From: Chloroflexota bacterium
GTDB taxonomy: Bacteria; Chloroflexota; Dehalococcoidia; Lucifugimonadales; UBA3495
DNA length: 64,000 nucleotides
Assembly: GCA_022573285.1 (NCBI GenBank)
Contig: JACZUF010000011.1
Span: 1 to 64,000, forward strand
Direction of reading: 5' to 3'
Position numbers and translations under genes: made by a program. The notes beneath the pieces were generated by a model, which ran no database searches, was not told where the DNA came from, and saw only the letters and a program-made list of their open reading frames with translations. Positions 1 through 8,566 of this stretch are shown here, piece by piece. Position 1 is the first letter of the stretch. Each line of letters begins with the position of its first letter.

Positions 1-129
1 GGATTGCGAGAGAAAATTGCCAATACTCAAACTGGACCACTACCCAGGATTCCTGCAATTGACTTTTTAGGCAGGATCCGTGATTGCACAAAAGGTATGT
101 GGAAATTGGGACTATTTAGGCAAAGCCGT

Positions 130-151
130 AAAGGGGGACCGAGGGGGATTT
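130..151. repeat. Copy of a G-rich intergenic repeat arm
   Basis: This 22-bp stretch is identical to 13460-13481, the right arm of a larger palindromic element. It lies just upstream of the NHL-repeat gene. The identity is read directly; the interpretation as a dispersed repeat is inference. Nothing else is recognised in 1-201. Confidence 0.6.
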
Positions 152-201
152 AGGGGGACTTCCGCCCCGACCAACAACCAAGCCAACGGAGAGTAAGCCT
201 A

Positions 202-1236
202 ATGGAATTCGAACCAGGAAAGATTCAGACCTACGTGGGAACCGGCGAGAAGGGTTACGCCGGCGACGGCGGCCCGGCGGACCAGGCGCTCTGCACCGAG
301 CCGTTCATGTGCGATTTCGACTCCGCCGGTAACCTATTCTATTCCGAGTCCCGGAACAACGTGATCCGCCGGGTCGATAAGGCCACCGGCATCGTAACCA
401 CGGTGGCCGGGAACGGGGAGGCGGGCTATTCCGGCGACGGCGGTCCCGCCACCCAGGCCACCATGAGAGAACCCTATTCCCTCCAAGTGGACCGGGGCAA
501 CGGCGACATCTATATCGTCGACCGCCTGAACGCCGTGGTGCGTAAGGTAGACGCGGCCACCGGCATCATCACCACCGTGGCCGGCACCGGAGAGCAGGGT
601 TACAGCGGCGACGGCGGGCCGGGCAACCAGGCGATGTTCCGGGAGCCCAACGACTGTTTCCTGGACGGCAAGGGCGGCCTGCTCATCGCCGACATCCAAG
701 ACCAGCGGATCCGCCGACTGGACCTGGCCACCGGCATCATCAACACCTTCGCGGGGAACGGCGAAAAAGAACGCGCCGGAGACGGCAAACCGGCCCTGGA
801 AGCCAGCATCATGGGCGCCAGGGCCGTCTGCATGGACAGCAAGGGCAACACCTACATATGCGAACGTGAGGGCAACGGTGTCCGGAAGGTGGACGCCAAC
901 GGTGTGATGAGCACCGTGGCCGGCAACGGAGAGCGGGGTTATGAAGGAGACGGCGGGCCGGCTTTGACCGCCACCTGGGGTTCGCCCAAGGCCATCCGCT
1001 GCGACGCCCAGGACAACCTGGTGGTGGTGGACACCGAGAACCATGCCATCCGCCGCATCGACGCCGCCACCGGGATCGTCACCACCATCGCCGGCGGCCG
1101 GTTGGGCGGAGAGGGCGACGGCGGCCCGGCCACGGAGGCCGGCATGGACCGGCCCCACGGCTGCGGCATCGACGCCCAGGGCAACATCTTCGTGGCCGAC
1201 AGCAACAACCACCGGGTGCGGGTGGTGGGAGTCTAA
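202..1236 (+). CDS. NHL-repeat beta-propeller protein
   Basis: A 344-residue protein built of six blades of about 56 residues. Each blade carries a variant of AGNGExGYxGDGGPA followed by a D-x-x-G-N-x-x-x-x-D/E segment and a RRVD-ATGI strand, the pattern of NHL/SMP-30-like propellers. No signal peptide or membrane segment is visible, so it is probably cytoplasmic or exported by an unseen route. NHL propellers bind proteins, RNA or small ligands, and some have lactonase activity. No catalytic residues can be assigned here. The ATG start has a GGAGAG ribosome site 8 bases upstream. It is divergent from the next gene. Substrate or partner unknown. Confidence 0.85.
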   Translation: MEFEPGKIQTYVGTGEKGYAGDGGPADQALCTEPFMCDFDSAGNLFYSESRNNVIRRVDKATGIVTTVAGNGEAGYSGDGGPATQATMREPYSLQVDRGNGDIYIVDRLNAVVRKVDAATGIITTVAGTGEQGYSGDGGPGNQAMFREPNDCFLDGKGGLLIADIQDQRIRRLDLATGIINTFAGNGEKERAGDGKPALEASIMGARAVCMDSKGNTYICEREGNGVRKVDANGVMSTVAGNGERGYEGDGGPALTATWGSPKAIRCDAQDNLVVVDTENHAIRRIDAATGIVTTIAGGRLGGEGDGGPATEAGMDRPHGCGIDAQGNIFVADSNNHRVRVVGV

Positions 1237-1254
1237 CGGGAGCGCCAAAATGTT

Positions 1255-1366
1255 CCCTCCTCCTCGCAAGGGGGAGGGTTAGGGTGGGGGACACCCTGGG
1301 GGGAATGATAGTTTCTACTTCGAAGAGTCGCCCCCATCCTAACCTTCCCCCAAAAGGGGGAAGGGA
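1255..1366. repeat. Imperfect inverted-repeat element
   Basis: The segment begins with a C/G-rich arm (cctcctcgcaagggggag..., 1257 on) and ends with an arm whose reverse complement resembles it (1330-1366, cccccatcctaacc then cttcccccaaaaggggg). About 110 bp in all, with no coding capacity of its own. It resembles a miniature inverted-repeat element. A related stand-alone palindrome is at 29905-29928. Confidence 0.5.
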
Positions 1367-1397
1367 CAAGACGGTTCGAGTCCGGTGTACCGCGTGT

Positions 1398-2390
1398 TTA
1401 AGTCCCCAAGCCGGGAAAGATAACGTCCTTGAACGCCGCTACCTCTTTGTCCGGCATCTCGTAGCCCCCGTCCTGGGTGTGGGTCGGGAAGATAAACACC
1501 TGCTCGATTCCCGATTCCGAGGCCGCCCTTTTCAGGCGGTCCAAGCATTCTTGGGGCGTGCCGAATAGCCCGAAGGCGTCGCAGATCGCGTCCGCTTGGC
1601 TGTTGCCGATCTGCTCCGGAACGAAATCATCGGGGAGGTCGATGCCGGCCTCCCGCAGCCAGACCAGGTTCGAGTTGCTGGGGTACTTCAGATACGGCTG
1701 GTCGTCCCTGAACCACTGCTGGGGCCAGCGCCTGGCCCTTGGCCCGTCATCGTCCACGGTCGTGGGCGTGATGAATATCGTCTGAAAGTCTTTCAGATCG
1801 CGGTTGCCGCGCGCGGCCCCCGTTTCCAGCCGGCGGCGGGCCGCCGCTACGGACTCAGGATGCAGACCCACCAACATCAGCGCGCCGTCCGCGACCTCCC
1901 CGGCCAGTTCGACCATCCGGGGACCTGCCGCAGTCATGAAGATGGGCGTGGGGGGGTCGCTGACATTCCTTAATTTGGTCTCTGTGCCATTGAATACCAC
2001 GGTCTCTCCCCGCAGCAGCCGCCTCATGCCGAGGATGGCCTGCCGCATCGTCTCCAGAGTTGCCCGTGGACGCCCGATATTGCGCACCGCCAGATAGCCG
2101 GGGCCCACGGTCAGGCGGACCCGGCCCGGAGCGATCTCCTCCAGGGTATGGGCCAGGGACGCCAATACACCGGGATGCCTGGTTACCGGGTTGGTGGTGG
2201 CGGGGTAGATGGTGATCTTGGAGGTCCGTTGGGCGGCCAGCGCCAGGGTCAGGAAAACGTCCCGGCCGCTGTGCTGGTGGTCGTGAATCCCCACGCCCGA
2301 GAAGCCGGCGGCCTCACAACCGGCGATGAAATCCGCAGTCTCAATCACGGGCAACCCCACCGGTACCCTGATGTCTACCTTCATTGCCAT
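1398..2390 (-). CDS. LLM class flavin/F420-dependent oxidoreductase (Mer-like)
   Basis: A 330-residue single-domain TIM-barrel protein of the luciferase-like monooxygenase superfamily. The N-terminus (MAMKVDIRVPVG), the IHDHQHSGRD segment, the ATTNPVTRHP loop and the TVGPGYLAVRNIGRPRA segment match the branch containing F420-dependent methylene-tetrahydromethanopterin reductases and related bacterial oxidoreductases. The cofactor (FMN or F420) cannot be told from sequence alone. The ATG at 2390 has AAGGAGGG ten bases upstream; the ATG two codons later is less well placed. It is divergent from the amidohydrolase at 2506. The substrate is unknown. It is one of five LLM members in the window and the most distant from the others. 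Confidence 0.85.
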   Translation of the reverse strand: MAMKVDIRVPVGLPVIETADFIAGCEAAGFSGVGIHDHQHSGRDVFLTLALAAQRTSKITIYPATTNPVTRHPGVLASLAHTLEEIAPGRVRLTVGPGYLAVRNIGRPRATLETMRQAILGMRRLLRGETVVFNGTETKLRNVSDPPTPIFMTAAGPRMVELAGEVADGALMLVGLHPESVAAARRRLETGAARGNRDLKDFQTIFITPTTVDDDGPRARRWPQQWFRDDQPYLKYPSNSNLVWLREAGIDLPDDFVPEQIGNSQADAICDAFGLFGTPQECLDRLKRAASESGIEQVFIFPTHTQDGGYEMPDKEVAAFKDVIFPGLGT

Positions 2391-2505
2391 TGCCTGATTC
2401 CCTCCTTCCGTCTACCATGGCCCGCAGGCCGGGTTTGATCACACCGGGCCAGTCTGCGGCTGTATTTTGTCATAGAATACCGGAATCCAACGTCAAGGAG
2501 CACCC

Positions 2506-3465
2506 ATGCGGACCATCGATATCCACGCTCACATCACTCCGGAAGGTTTTGTGGCGGCCGGCAAGCGGGGCGAGACCTGGCACGGCATGCCTCCGGACAC
2601 CATGAACATACACCGGAACAACCCCAAGACCCACTGGACGCCCGAGGAACGCCTGGCCGACATGAACTCACTGGGAGTCGATGTCCAGGTACTGTCTACC
2701 AACGCCTATTTCTACAACTATGACGGGGACGCAGACACGGCCGCCCTCATGACCCAAGAGTGCAACGACTATGTCGCCGAACTGGTCAAAGACCACCCGG
2801 ACCGTTTCTCCGGGTTCGCCACCCTCCCGATGCAAGACATCAAGGCGTCCATCGCGGAGCTGGAGCGGGGCATGGAACTGGGGCTCAAGGGAGCGATGAT
2901 CGGCGACCACGTGAACGGCAAGGCCTACGACGAGAAGGAGTTTCTGCCGTTCTGGAAGGCGGCCGAAGACCTTGGGGCGGTGATTCTGGTGCACCAGGGC
3001 GGGGAAACCGTGGTGAACCACCGGATCAACCGTTACCACCTGCCCAACACCATCGGCAACCCGGCCGACCGGGCGTTGACCTTCGCGGCGTTGGTTTTCG
3101 GCGGGGTCATGGACGCCTGTCCCGGCCTCAAGGTCTGCCTGTGCCACGGCGGCGGCTACACCTGCTACGGCATCGGGCGCATGGACCGGGGCTGGCAGGT
3201 GCGTCAGGAGGCCAGGGTCAACATCCAGCAGCCGCCCAGCGCCTATCTCAACAGGTTCTACTACGATTGCCTCACCCACAGCGAGCCGGCGCTGCGCTAT
3301 CTCATCGACAGCGTGGGCATCGACCGGGTGGTCTTCGGCACCGACTGGCCCTTCGACATGGCGATCGACTGGCCGGTGTCATGGCTGCTGGGACTGGAGA
3401 GCCTGACCCAGGACGAGAAAGAGGCGATCCTACACAAGAACCTGGAAAAGTTGCTGGGTATCTGA
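2506..3465 (+). CDS. Amidohydrolase, ACMSD-like metal-dependent hydrolase/decarboxylase
   Basis: A 319-residue amidohydrolase-2 family TIM barrel. Metal and catalytic residues are visible: H7 and H9 in DIHAHIT, H163 in LVHQGG, H214 in CLCHGGG, and D280 in FGTDWPFD. This is the set used by 2-amino-3-carboxymuconate-6-semialdehyde decarboxylase and related o-pyrocatechuate decarboxylases. It is likely to act on an aromatic-derived or dicarboxylic substrate in the cytoplasm, but this is family-level inference. The length is normal for the family. The start ATG follows a GTCAAGGAGCACCC ribosome site. A TAGAAT -10-like hexamer lies at 2473-2478. Confidence 0.85.
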   Translation: MRTIDIHAHITPEGFVAAGKRGETWHGMPPDTMNIHRNNPKTHWTPEERLADMNSLGVDVQVLSTNAYFYNYDGDADTAALMTQECNDYVAELVKDHPDRFSGFATLPMQDIKASIAELERGMELGLKGAMIGDHVNGKAYDEKEFLPFWKAAEDLGAVILVHQGGETVVNHRINRYHLPNTIGNPADRALTFAALVFGGVMDACPGLKVCLCHGGGYTCYGIGRMDRGWQVRQEARVNIQQPPSAYLNRFYYDCLTHSEPALRYLIDSVGIDRVVFGTDWPFDMAIDWPVSWLLGLESLTQDEKEAILHKNLEKLLGI

Positions 3466-3494
3466 CCAGCGTCACAGCGGCTTCCAAGGACATT

Positions 3495-3696
3495 CGTAGG
3501 GGCAGGTTTCCAACCTGCCCTTTTACTTTGCCATAACGGCCTTCGAAGCGATGGGACCGCGAGGGAGAAGTGTGCCGTCCCGCGCCAGATTCATGACCGG
3601 AAACCCGGCGCCGGTGCTCGGATCGGCCAAAAATGGTTCCGGATAGAGAGGACGTGGTTTACGAGTGCCAGGGCGGGTTGGAAACCCGCCCCTACG
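3495..3696. repeat. MITE-like element with inverted terminal palindromes
   Basis: The left end (cgtaggggcaggtttccaac...) and the reverse complement of the right end (cgtaggggcgggtttccaac...) match over about 26 bp with one difference, enclosing roughly 150 bp without an ORF. Each end is also an internal palindrome around tttccaa. This is the layout of a non-autonomous inverted-repeat element. It fills the gap between the amidohydrolase and the convergent LLM gene. Confidence 0.65.
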
Positions 3697-3724
3697 CCGG
3701 TGCAACCAATTACAATACCTAAAT

Positions 3725-4894
3725 TTAGCTCCGCCGGTCGGCGTACACCTGCTTGGCCCGGTCGATGGCCCGGACGCGTCCGGCCACCAGGGTTTCCTTG
3801 CGCTCGGCTACCCACTGGTTGGAAGCGTAGGTGCTGGCCACGGTGCCTTGGAACTGGGGCATGACGTAACGGGCCAATAGTTCGTAGCTGCGCAGCATCT
3901 TCTCCCGTGAGGTCCAGTCGATGGTCTGGACCAAGAACCCGCCGAAACCGCCGCTCTGTTCCTGCAGCCGGTGGATCCCCTCGATGCAGTCGTCCGGAGT
4001 GCCCACGATCCATGAGCCCGACTCGGACATGTTGTCGACCACCTTGTCCATGGGACCGTCGAAGACCGCCTTCCGCCCGTTGGTGCCTTCCGAGTATTCC
4101 CGGAGATATTGGGCGGATCCCATGCGGATGTCGTCCAGGGCTTCTTTCCGCGTTTCGGCCAGATGGACGGGCAGGACCAATCTCCAATCGTGCCGGTTCA
4201 TCTGTTGGTTGTGCTGCTGGGCCGATTCCTCGGCTATCGCCCAGAGCCCTTTCAGGTCGGCGGGGCCGGCCGACGGGTCCCGGGGCACGGTGATCGTCAG
4301 CACGGCCGCGCCGTGCTTACCGGCCAATGTTACCCCGGCCGGACTCTGGATCGAGGCCACGGCCACCGGCATGTACGGCTGTTGGAACGGCCGCAGTTGG
4401 AGCAGGCCCTCGTTAAGCTCGAACCAGTCGCTCTTGTAGGTGATGGGCTCGGACTCGGTGAACAGCCGCAGGATGATTCCCAGCGACTCGTCCATCCGTT
4501 CCCGTTGGGTCTCGTGGGAGATTCCCATCATGTAGGCGTCGCCGGGCAGGGCTCCCGGCCCGACCCCAAACAGCACTCTGCCGTGGGTCATGTGGTCAAG
4601 CTGCACCATCCGGTCGGCGACCATGAGGGGGTGGTGATACGGCAGGCTCACGACGCCGGTGCCCAGTTTGATGTAACGGGTCCGTTGGGCCGCGGCGGCG
4701 ATGAACACCTCCGGCGAGGCGATAATCTCCCAGCCCGCCGAGTGGTGCTCGCCGATCCAGGCTTCGTCGAAACCCAGTTGGTCCATCCAGTCGATCAATT
4801 CCAGGTCCCGGTCCAAAGCCAGTGTTGGGTTCTCTCCGACCCGGTGAAATGGGCCCATGAAGGAACCGAATTTCATTCGCTTGGGCATATCCAT
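3725..4894 (-). CDS. LLM class flavin-dependent monooxygenase (LimB-like)
   Basis: A 389-residue bacterial-luciferase-like oxygenase. It shows the features of the class: MKFGSFMGPFH near the start, EAWIGEHHSAGWE with the His pair, GTGVVSLPYHHPLMVADR and HGRVLFGVGPGALP. A C-terminal YVMPQFQ segment follows. These proteins use reduced FMN to oxygenate organic substrates; relatives include limonene monooxygenase and alkanal oxygenases. The actual substrate is unknown. The start ATG (4894) is preceded by AGGAAGAG. It is convergent with the MITE-like element and the amidohydrolase. Expansion of this family is a known trait of SAR202 genomes. Confidence 0.85.
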   Translation of the reverse strand: MDMPKRMKFGSFMGPFHRVGENPTLALDRDLELIDWMDQLGFDEAWIGEHHSAGWEIIASPEVFIAAAAQRTRYIKLGTGVVSLPYHHPLMVADRMVQLDHMTHGRVLFGVGPGALPGDAYMMGISHETQRERMDESLGIILRLFTESEPITYKSDWFELNEGLLQLRPFQQPYMPVAVASIQSPAGVTLAGKHGAAVLTITVPRDPSAGPADLKGLWAIAEESAQQHNQQMNRHDWRLVLPVHLAETRKEALDDIRMGSAQYLREYSEGTNGRKAVFDGPMDKVVDNMSESGSWIVGTPDDCIEGIHRLQEQSGGFGGFLVQTIDWTSREKMLRSYELLARYVMPQFQGTVASTYASNQWVAERKETLVAGRVRAIDRAKQVYADRRS

Positions 4895-5027
4895 CTGTCT
4901 CTTCCTCCGGAGCTTTGTCCGCTCTCAGCGGTTAATTCAGTCTACTCTCAGTCGAGGTTGAATCCAAATCCAGCAGATTATCCGCTCCGTGCCCGGAGTG
5001 GCGGCGGCTCCGCTGGCCTGTGTATTT

Positions 5028-5036
5028 TGCTAGAAT
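5028..5036 (+). promoter_or_regulatory. Extended -10 promoter (TGCTAGAAT)
   Basis: TG-C-TAGAAT is an extended -10 hexamer without a convincing -35. It lies 37 bases before the TTG start of the class V aminotransferase gene. Similar TGC-TAT/G elements precede the genes at 12249, 17196 and 39467. Confidence 0.45.
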
Positions 5037-5072
5037 GCCTTAAATCAATCCGAGCCTGCCCGCTGAGCAAGA

Positions 5073-6509
5073 TTGACCATTCCGAACGGCTACATGGATG
5101 CCGCCTTTCAGGCGTTCTTGAAAGCGAATCCGGTGTTCGAGACCACCCGGCTGCTGGACGACCTGCGCCGCACGGACTACGGGCGTCTGGACCAACTGGG
5201 CCAGGTCTTCCTCGACTATACCGGCGGCGGGTTGTACGCCGACTCCCAGATTCGGGAGTTTTCCAAGTTGTTGGATGACGGCATATTTGGGAATCCCCAT
5301 TCGGACAGTCCCGCATCTTCGGCGACCACCGCCTTGGTGGACGGGGCCAGGGCTTCGGTCCTGGAGTATTTCAACGCTTCGCCGGACGAGTATGTGGCCA
5401 TCTTCACGGCCAATGCCACCGGCGCCATCAAGTTGGTGGCGGAAGCCTATCCATTCCAGGCCGGAGACCGGTACCTGCTGACCTTTGACAACCACAATTC
5501 CATCAACGGGGTCCGGGAGTTCGCCCGGGCGCGGGGCGCCGCTGTCACGTACGTGCCGGTGGTGCCTCCGGACCTGCGCTTGGACGAAGGCCAGTTAAGG
5601 GCTCAACTCGACCAGCCCAATGAAGGCGGTCACAATCTGTTCGCCTACCCGGCCCAGTCCAACTTCTCCGGCGTGCAGCATTCCATGGAGTGGACCGCTT
5701 ACGCCAGAGAGAGGGGGTGGGACGTCCTGCTGGACTGCGCGGCCTTCGCGCCATCCAACCGGCTGGACCTGAGTCAGGTCCTCCCCGATTTTGTGCCATT
5801 GTCTTTCTACAAGATGTTCGGTTACCCCACCGGCGTCGGGTGTTTGCTGGCCAGGAAAAGCGCCCTCGCCAAGCTCGTCAGACCGTGGTTCGCGGGCGGC
5901 ACCATCACCATCGCCTCGGTGCAGGCCGAAAGACACTACCTGGCTGAAGGCGAGCAGGCTTTCGAGGAAGGGACCCTGAATTACCTGAACATCCCCGGCG
6001 TCGAGATAGGACTGAAACACATCCAGTCCATCGGCATCGACATGATCCACGACCGTGTGATGAGCCTGACCTCATGGCTGCTGGAGAACCTGCTTGACCT
6101 GCGCCACAGCAGCGGAGCGCCGGTGGTCCGGGTCTACGGGCCCACCACCATGGAAGCCCGCGGGGGCACGTTGACCATAAATTTCTACGACCCCAAAGAG
6201 GCCCTGATCGACCACCGGCGCATCGACAGCCTGGCCGGGCGGGCCGGAATCTCCCTGCGCACCGGGTGCTTCTGCAATCCAGGCGCCGGCGAGATCGCCC
6301 ACGGCCTGACCGAGGAAGACATGGCCATGGCCTTCGAGAACAGCGAGCGCATGACCTTTGAGCAGTTCCTAAGCGTGTTGGAGGACCGGGATGGGAAGAG
6401 CGCCGGCGCGGTCCGTGTTTCTCTGGGCCTGGCCACCAACTTTGCCGATGTGTACCGGTTCTGGACTTTCGCCCGGAGTTTCATTGACCAGACCGCCGGA
6501 GAGGTCTGA
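5073..6509 (+). CDS. Class V aminotransferase, molybdenum cofactor sulfurase-like
   Basis: A 478-residue PLP enzyme of the NifS/Moco-sulfurase group. Visible features are FGNPHSDSPAS near residue 73, the NATGAIK loop, DNHNS, the PLP lysine in SFYKMFGYP (K247), and LRTGCFCNPGAGE near residue 400. This last motif is the cysteine motif of the NifS-like domain of eukaryotic Moco sulfurases (ABA3/MOCOS). The expected reaction is removal of sulfur from L-cysteine as a persulfide. No C-terminal MOSC domain is present. A role in sulfurating molybdenum hydroxylases such as the CoxSM enzyme encoded later is inference. The TTG start is uncertain; an ATG lies at 5094. Confidence 0.7.
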   Translation: MTIPNGYMDAAFQAFLKANPVFETTRLLDDLRRTDYGRLDQLGQVFLDYTGGGLYADSQIREFSKLLDDGIFGNPHSDSPASSATTALVDGARASVLEYFNASPDEYVAIFTANATGAIKLVAEAYPFQAGDRYLLTFDNHNSINGVREFARARGAAVTYVPVVPPDLRLDEGQLRAQLDQPNEGGHNLFAYPAQSNFSGVQHSMEWTAYARERGWDVLLDCAAFAPSNRLDLSQVLPDFVPLSFYKMFGYPTGVGCLLARKSALAKLVRPWFAGGTITIASVQAERHYLAEGEQAFEEGTLNYLNIPGVEIGLKHIQSIGIDMIHDRVMSLTSWLLENLLDLRHSSGAPVVRVYGPTTMEARGGTLTINFYDPKEALIDHRRIDSLAGRAGISLRTGCFCNPGAGEIAHGLTEEDMAMAFENSERMTFEQFLSVLEDRDGKSAGAVRVSLGLATNFADVYRFWTFARSFIDQTAGEV

Positions 6510-6555
6510 CCGTGACCGGCGCACCGCGAACTATAACGAGATGCTGGAGGCTCAG

Positions 6556-7914
6556 ATGCCCGGCCTAGAGAACTTGCTGGACCAGGTCGACGAGATGCGG
6601 GACGAGATCGTGGCGCTGGAGCAGGACTTGGTGCGCATACCCACCGTGAACACGGGATTCATGCCCACCGGGAACGAGACGGAAGTCTGCGAGTACCTGA
6701 AGAAGTGGCTGGCCGAAGACGGCATCGACTCCGAGATCATCGAGTCGGCGCCGGGACGGGGCAACTTCATCGCCCGGCTGGAAGGCAGTTCGGGCAAGGC
6801 CGGCCTCATGTTCATGTCCCACACCGACGTGGTGCCGGTGGAGGAAGAGGAGAAGTGGCGGTTCCCTCCCTTCAGCGCCACCGTGGCCGACGGCCGCGTC
6901 TACGGGCGCGGCGCATCGGACTGCAAGGGGCTTCTGACCTGCCAACTGATCGCCATGCGGCTCCTGAAGCGCAACGGTGTGGAGCTTGAGGACAGCCTGA
7001 TCCTGGCGTCCTGCGCCGACGAAGAGCACGGTGGTCGTTACGGGTTTGGCTGGATGGCCGAGCACCATCCGGAGAAGCTGGCGGCGCCCTATGCCGTGAA
7101 CGAGGGAGGCGGCGTGCCCATCGAAGCCGCTGGGAACCTGACCTATCTGCTGGGGGTGGGCGAGAAGGGCCGGTTGCAGTTGGAGATCGAGGTCCGCGGC
7201 GCCAGCGCCCACGCCTCCACTCCCTGGCAGGGCACCAACGCCTTATTCGCCCTGTCGGAGGTCGTCAAGCGCATCGAGGCCTACGAGCCGGAGCGGGACA
7301 CCTCCACCAGCCTGTTTCAGCACCTGTCCACCTTCGCCATCGAGGACAAGCCGTCGGCGGCCAACATCGACCAGATCATCGCTGACACCGAGAATAAGAA
7401 CCCCCGTTTCGCGTCAATCATGCGGGCGCTTTCGCGGATGACCATCACGCCCACCATGATTCAGGGAGGCATCAAGTCCAACAGCGTCCCCGAGTCCGTC
7501 CGGCTGACCTGCGACGTTAGGACGCTGCCCCACCAGGACGAGGCCTACGTGCGGCAGGAGTTGGCCAAGATACTGGACGGCATTCCCGGGGTGGAGATAG
7601 AGATCGACTACATGTCGATCCCCAACGCCTCTCCCTTCGAGACGGACTTCGCCCAGCGCATCCAGATCAGCACCGCCAACGCCCTGGAGCGGGACGACAT
7701 CCGGTGGGTGCCGTCGCTTAGCACCGGCTTCACCGACTCCCGGTTCACCCGCAACCTGGGCACCACGACCTACGGCATGGTGGGCTCCCACCCCGACGAC
7801 GATCCCATGCTGACCCGTCAACACGGCACCGATGAGTCGGTGGGTATCCGAAGCCTGATCAGCGGCACCAGGATAATGCTTGCGCTGGCCTACGACCTGC
7901 TGGCGGTGAAGTAG
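6556..7914 (+). CDS. M20 family metallopeptidase (ArgE/DapE/CPG2-like)
   Basis: A 452-residue zinc-dependent amidohydrolase. The metal site is visible in MSHTDVVPVE (His and Asp), GRGASDCKG (bridging Asp) and ADEEHGG (general-base Glu plus metal Glu). A C-terminal HGTDESVG segment supplies the last His. A dimerisation domain starts around GASAHASTPW. Family members cleave N-acyl amino acids or dipeptides; specificity is not readable. The ATG at 6556 has GGAGG five bases upstream, better than the in-frame ATG at 6541. It lies 46 bases after the aminotransferase gene and is probably co-transcribed with it. Confidence 0.85.
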   Translation: MPGLENLLDQVDEMRDEIVALEQDLVRIPTVNTGFMPTGNETEVCEYLKKWLAEDGIDSEIIESAPGRGNFIARLEGSSGKAGLMFMSHTDVVPVEEEEKWRFPPFSATVADGRVYGRGASDCKGLLTCQLIAMRLLKRNGVELEDSLILASCADEEHGGRYGFGWMAEHHPEKLAAPYAVNEGGGVPIEAAGNLTYLLGVGEKGRLQLEIEVRGASAHASTPWQGTNALFALSEVVKRIEAYEPERDTSTSLFQHLSTFAIEDKPSAANIDQIIADTENKNPRFASIMRALSRMTITPTMIQGGIKSNSVPESVRLTCDVRTLPHQDEAYVRQELAKILDGIPGVEIEIDYMSIPNASPFETDFAQRIQISTANALERDDIRWVPSLSTGFTDSRFTRNLGTTTYGMVGSHPDDDPMLTRQHGTDESVGIRSLISGTRIMLALAYDLLAVK

Positions 7915-7964
7915 GGCGCAGCGCCCGCTAAGATTCTGGTAGGCCTAATTTCGGAGGGACATAA

Positions 7965-8474
7965 ATGATTACCGACCCCGGTTCATACCTGAATTATTTC
8001 CAGTCGATACACCGGCGGACCCTCCGGGATATCGAGGCCCTCCCGGTGGCGGCTGCGGGTTGGGAGCCGTCGGCCGGAGAGGGCGAGAAGGCCTGGGGGA
8101 TCGCCCAGATCGTCCACCATATCGCCGAATCCAGGATCTATTTCGCCTCGGCGTACGTGGGAGACGGATGGCGCTACGATTGGGACACGCCCAGCACGAA
8201 ACACCAATCGGATTGGGTCCCGGCGCTGGAGGCCTCGGCGGCGGAGTTCCTAAAGCGGATCGAAGGGACCCCCAAAGAGTGGCTGAACCGCCGCATCAAG
8301 ATGATCGACACCGACGGCACTCTCAGCGGTTGGCGGATATTGATGATGCTCTTGGAGCACGAGGTGCACCACCGGTCACAGATCGACACCTACGCCGGTC
8401 TGGAAGGATGGGACGTGCCGCAGATCTACGGCCGCACCCGAGAGCAGATAGACGAATTGCAAGACCGGCAGTAG
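7965..8474 (+). CDS. DinB-like four-helix-bundle protein
   Basis: A 169-residue protein of the DinB/YfiT-like superfamily. The spaced histidines of the usual metal site are present: H46 and H47 in IVHHIAES, and a cluster in LLEHEVHHRSQID near residue 130. Such proteins bind a divalent metal and include thiol-dependent transferases such as bacillithiol or mycothiol enzymes. The function of this one cannot be assigned. GGAGGG precedes the ATG by 6 bases. It lies 50 bases after the M20 peptidase gene on the same strand. Confidence 0.75.
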   Translation: MITDPGSYLNYFQSIHRRTLRDIEALPVAAAGWEPSAGEGEKAWGIAQIVHHIAESRIYFASAYVGDGWRYDWDTPSTKHQSDWVPALEASAAEFLKRIEGTPKEWLNRRIKMIDTDGTLSGWRILMMLLEHEVHHRSQIDTYAGLEGWDVPQIYGRTREQIDELQDRQ

Positions 8475-8554
8475 AACGGGTCATCCTCAGGATAGCCTAG
8501 GTAGATATCAGATAAGCCGAATGCACATCATGCACTTCAAATACCAGGCGGGGA

Positions 8555-8560
8555 TATAAT
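8555..8560 (+). promoter_or_regulatory. Consensus TATAAT -10, probable leaderless start
   Basis: A perfect TATAAT ends six bases before the ATG of the gene at 8567, so transcription would begin at or next to the start codon. No ribosome site is present in the gap, consistent with a leaderless mRNA. No clear -35 is seen. Confidence 0.5.
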
Positions 8561-8566
8561 CGAAAA

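Noticed and set aside
334-1269. Long minus-strand open frame opposite the NHL gene
   Set aside because: It is a shadow of the GC-rich repeated NHL gene, with low-complexity Gly/Ala/Val content and no ribosome site.
4109-5278. Long plus-strand open frame opposite the LLM gene
   Set aside because: It overlaps a well-supported LLM monooxygenase on the other strand and the aminotransferase start, and has no family features.
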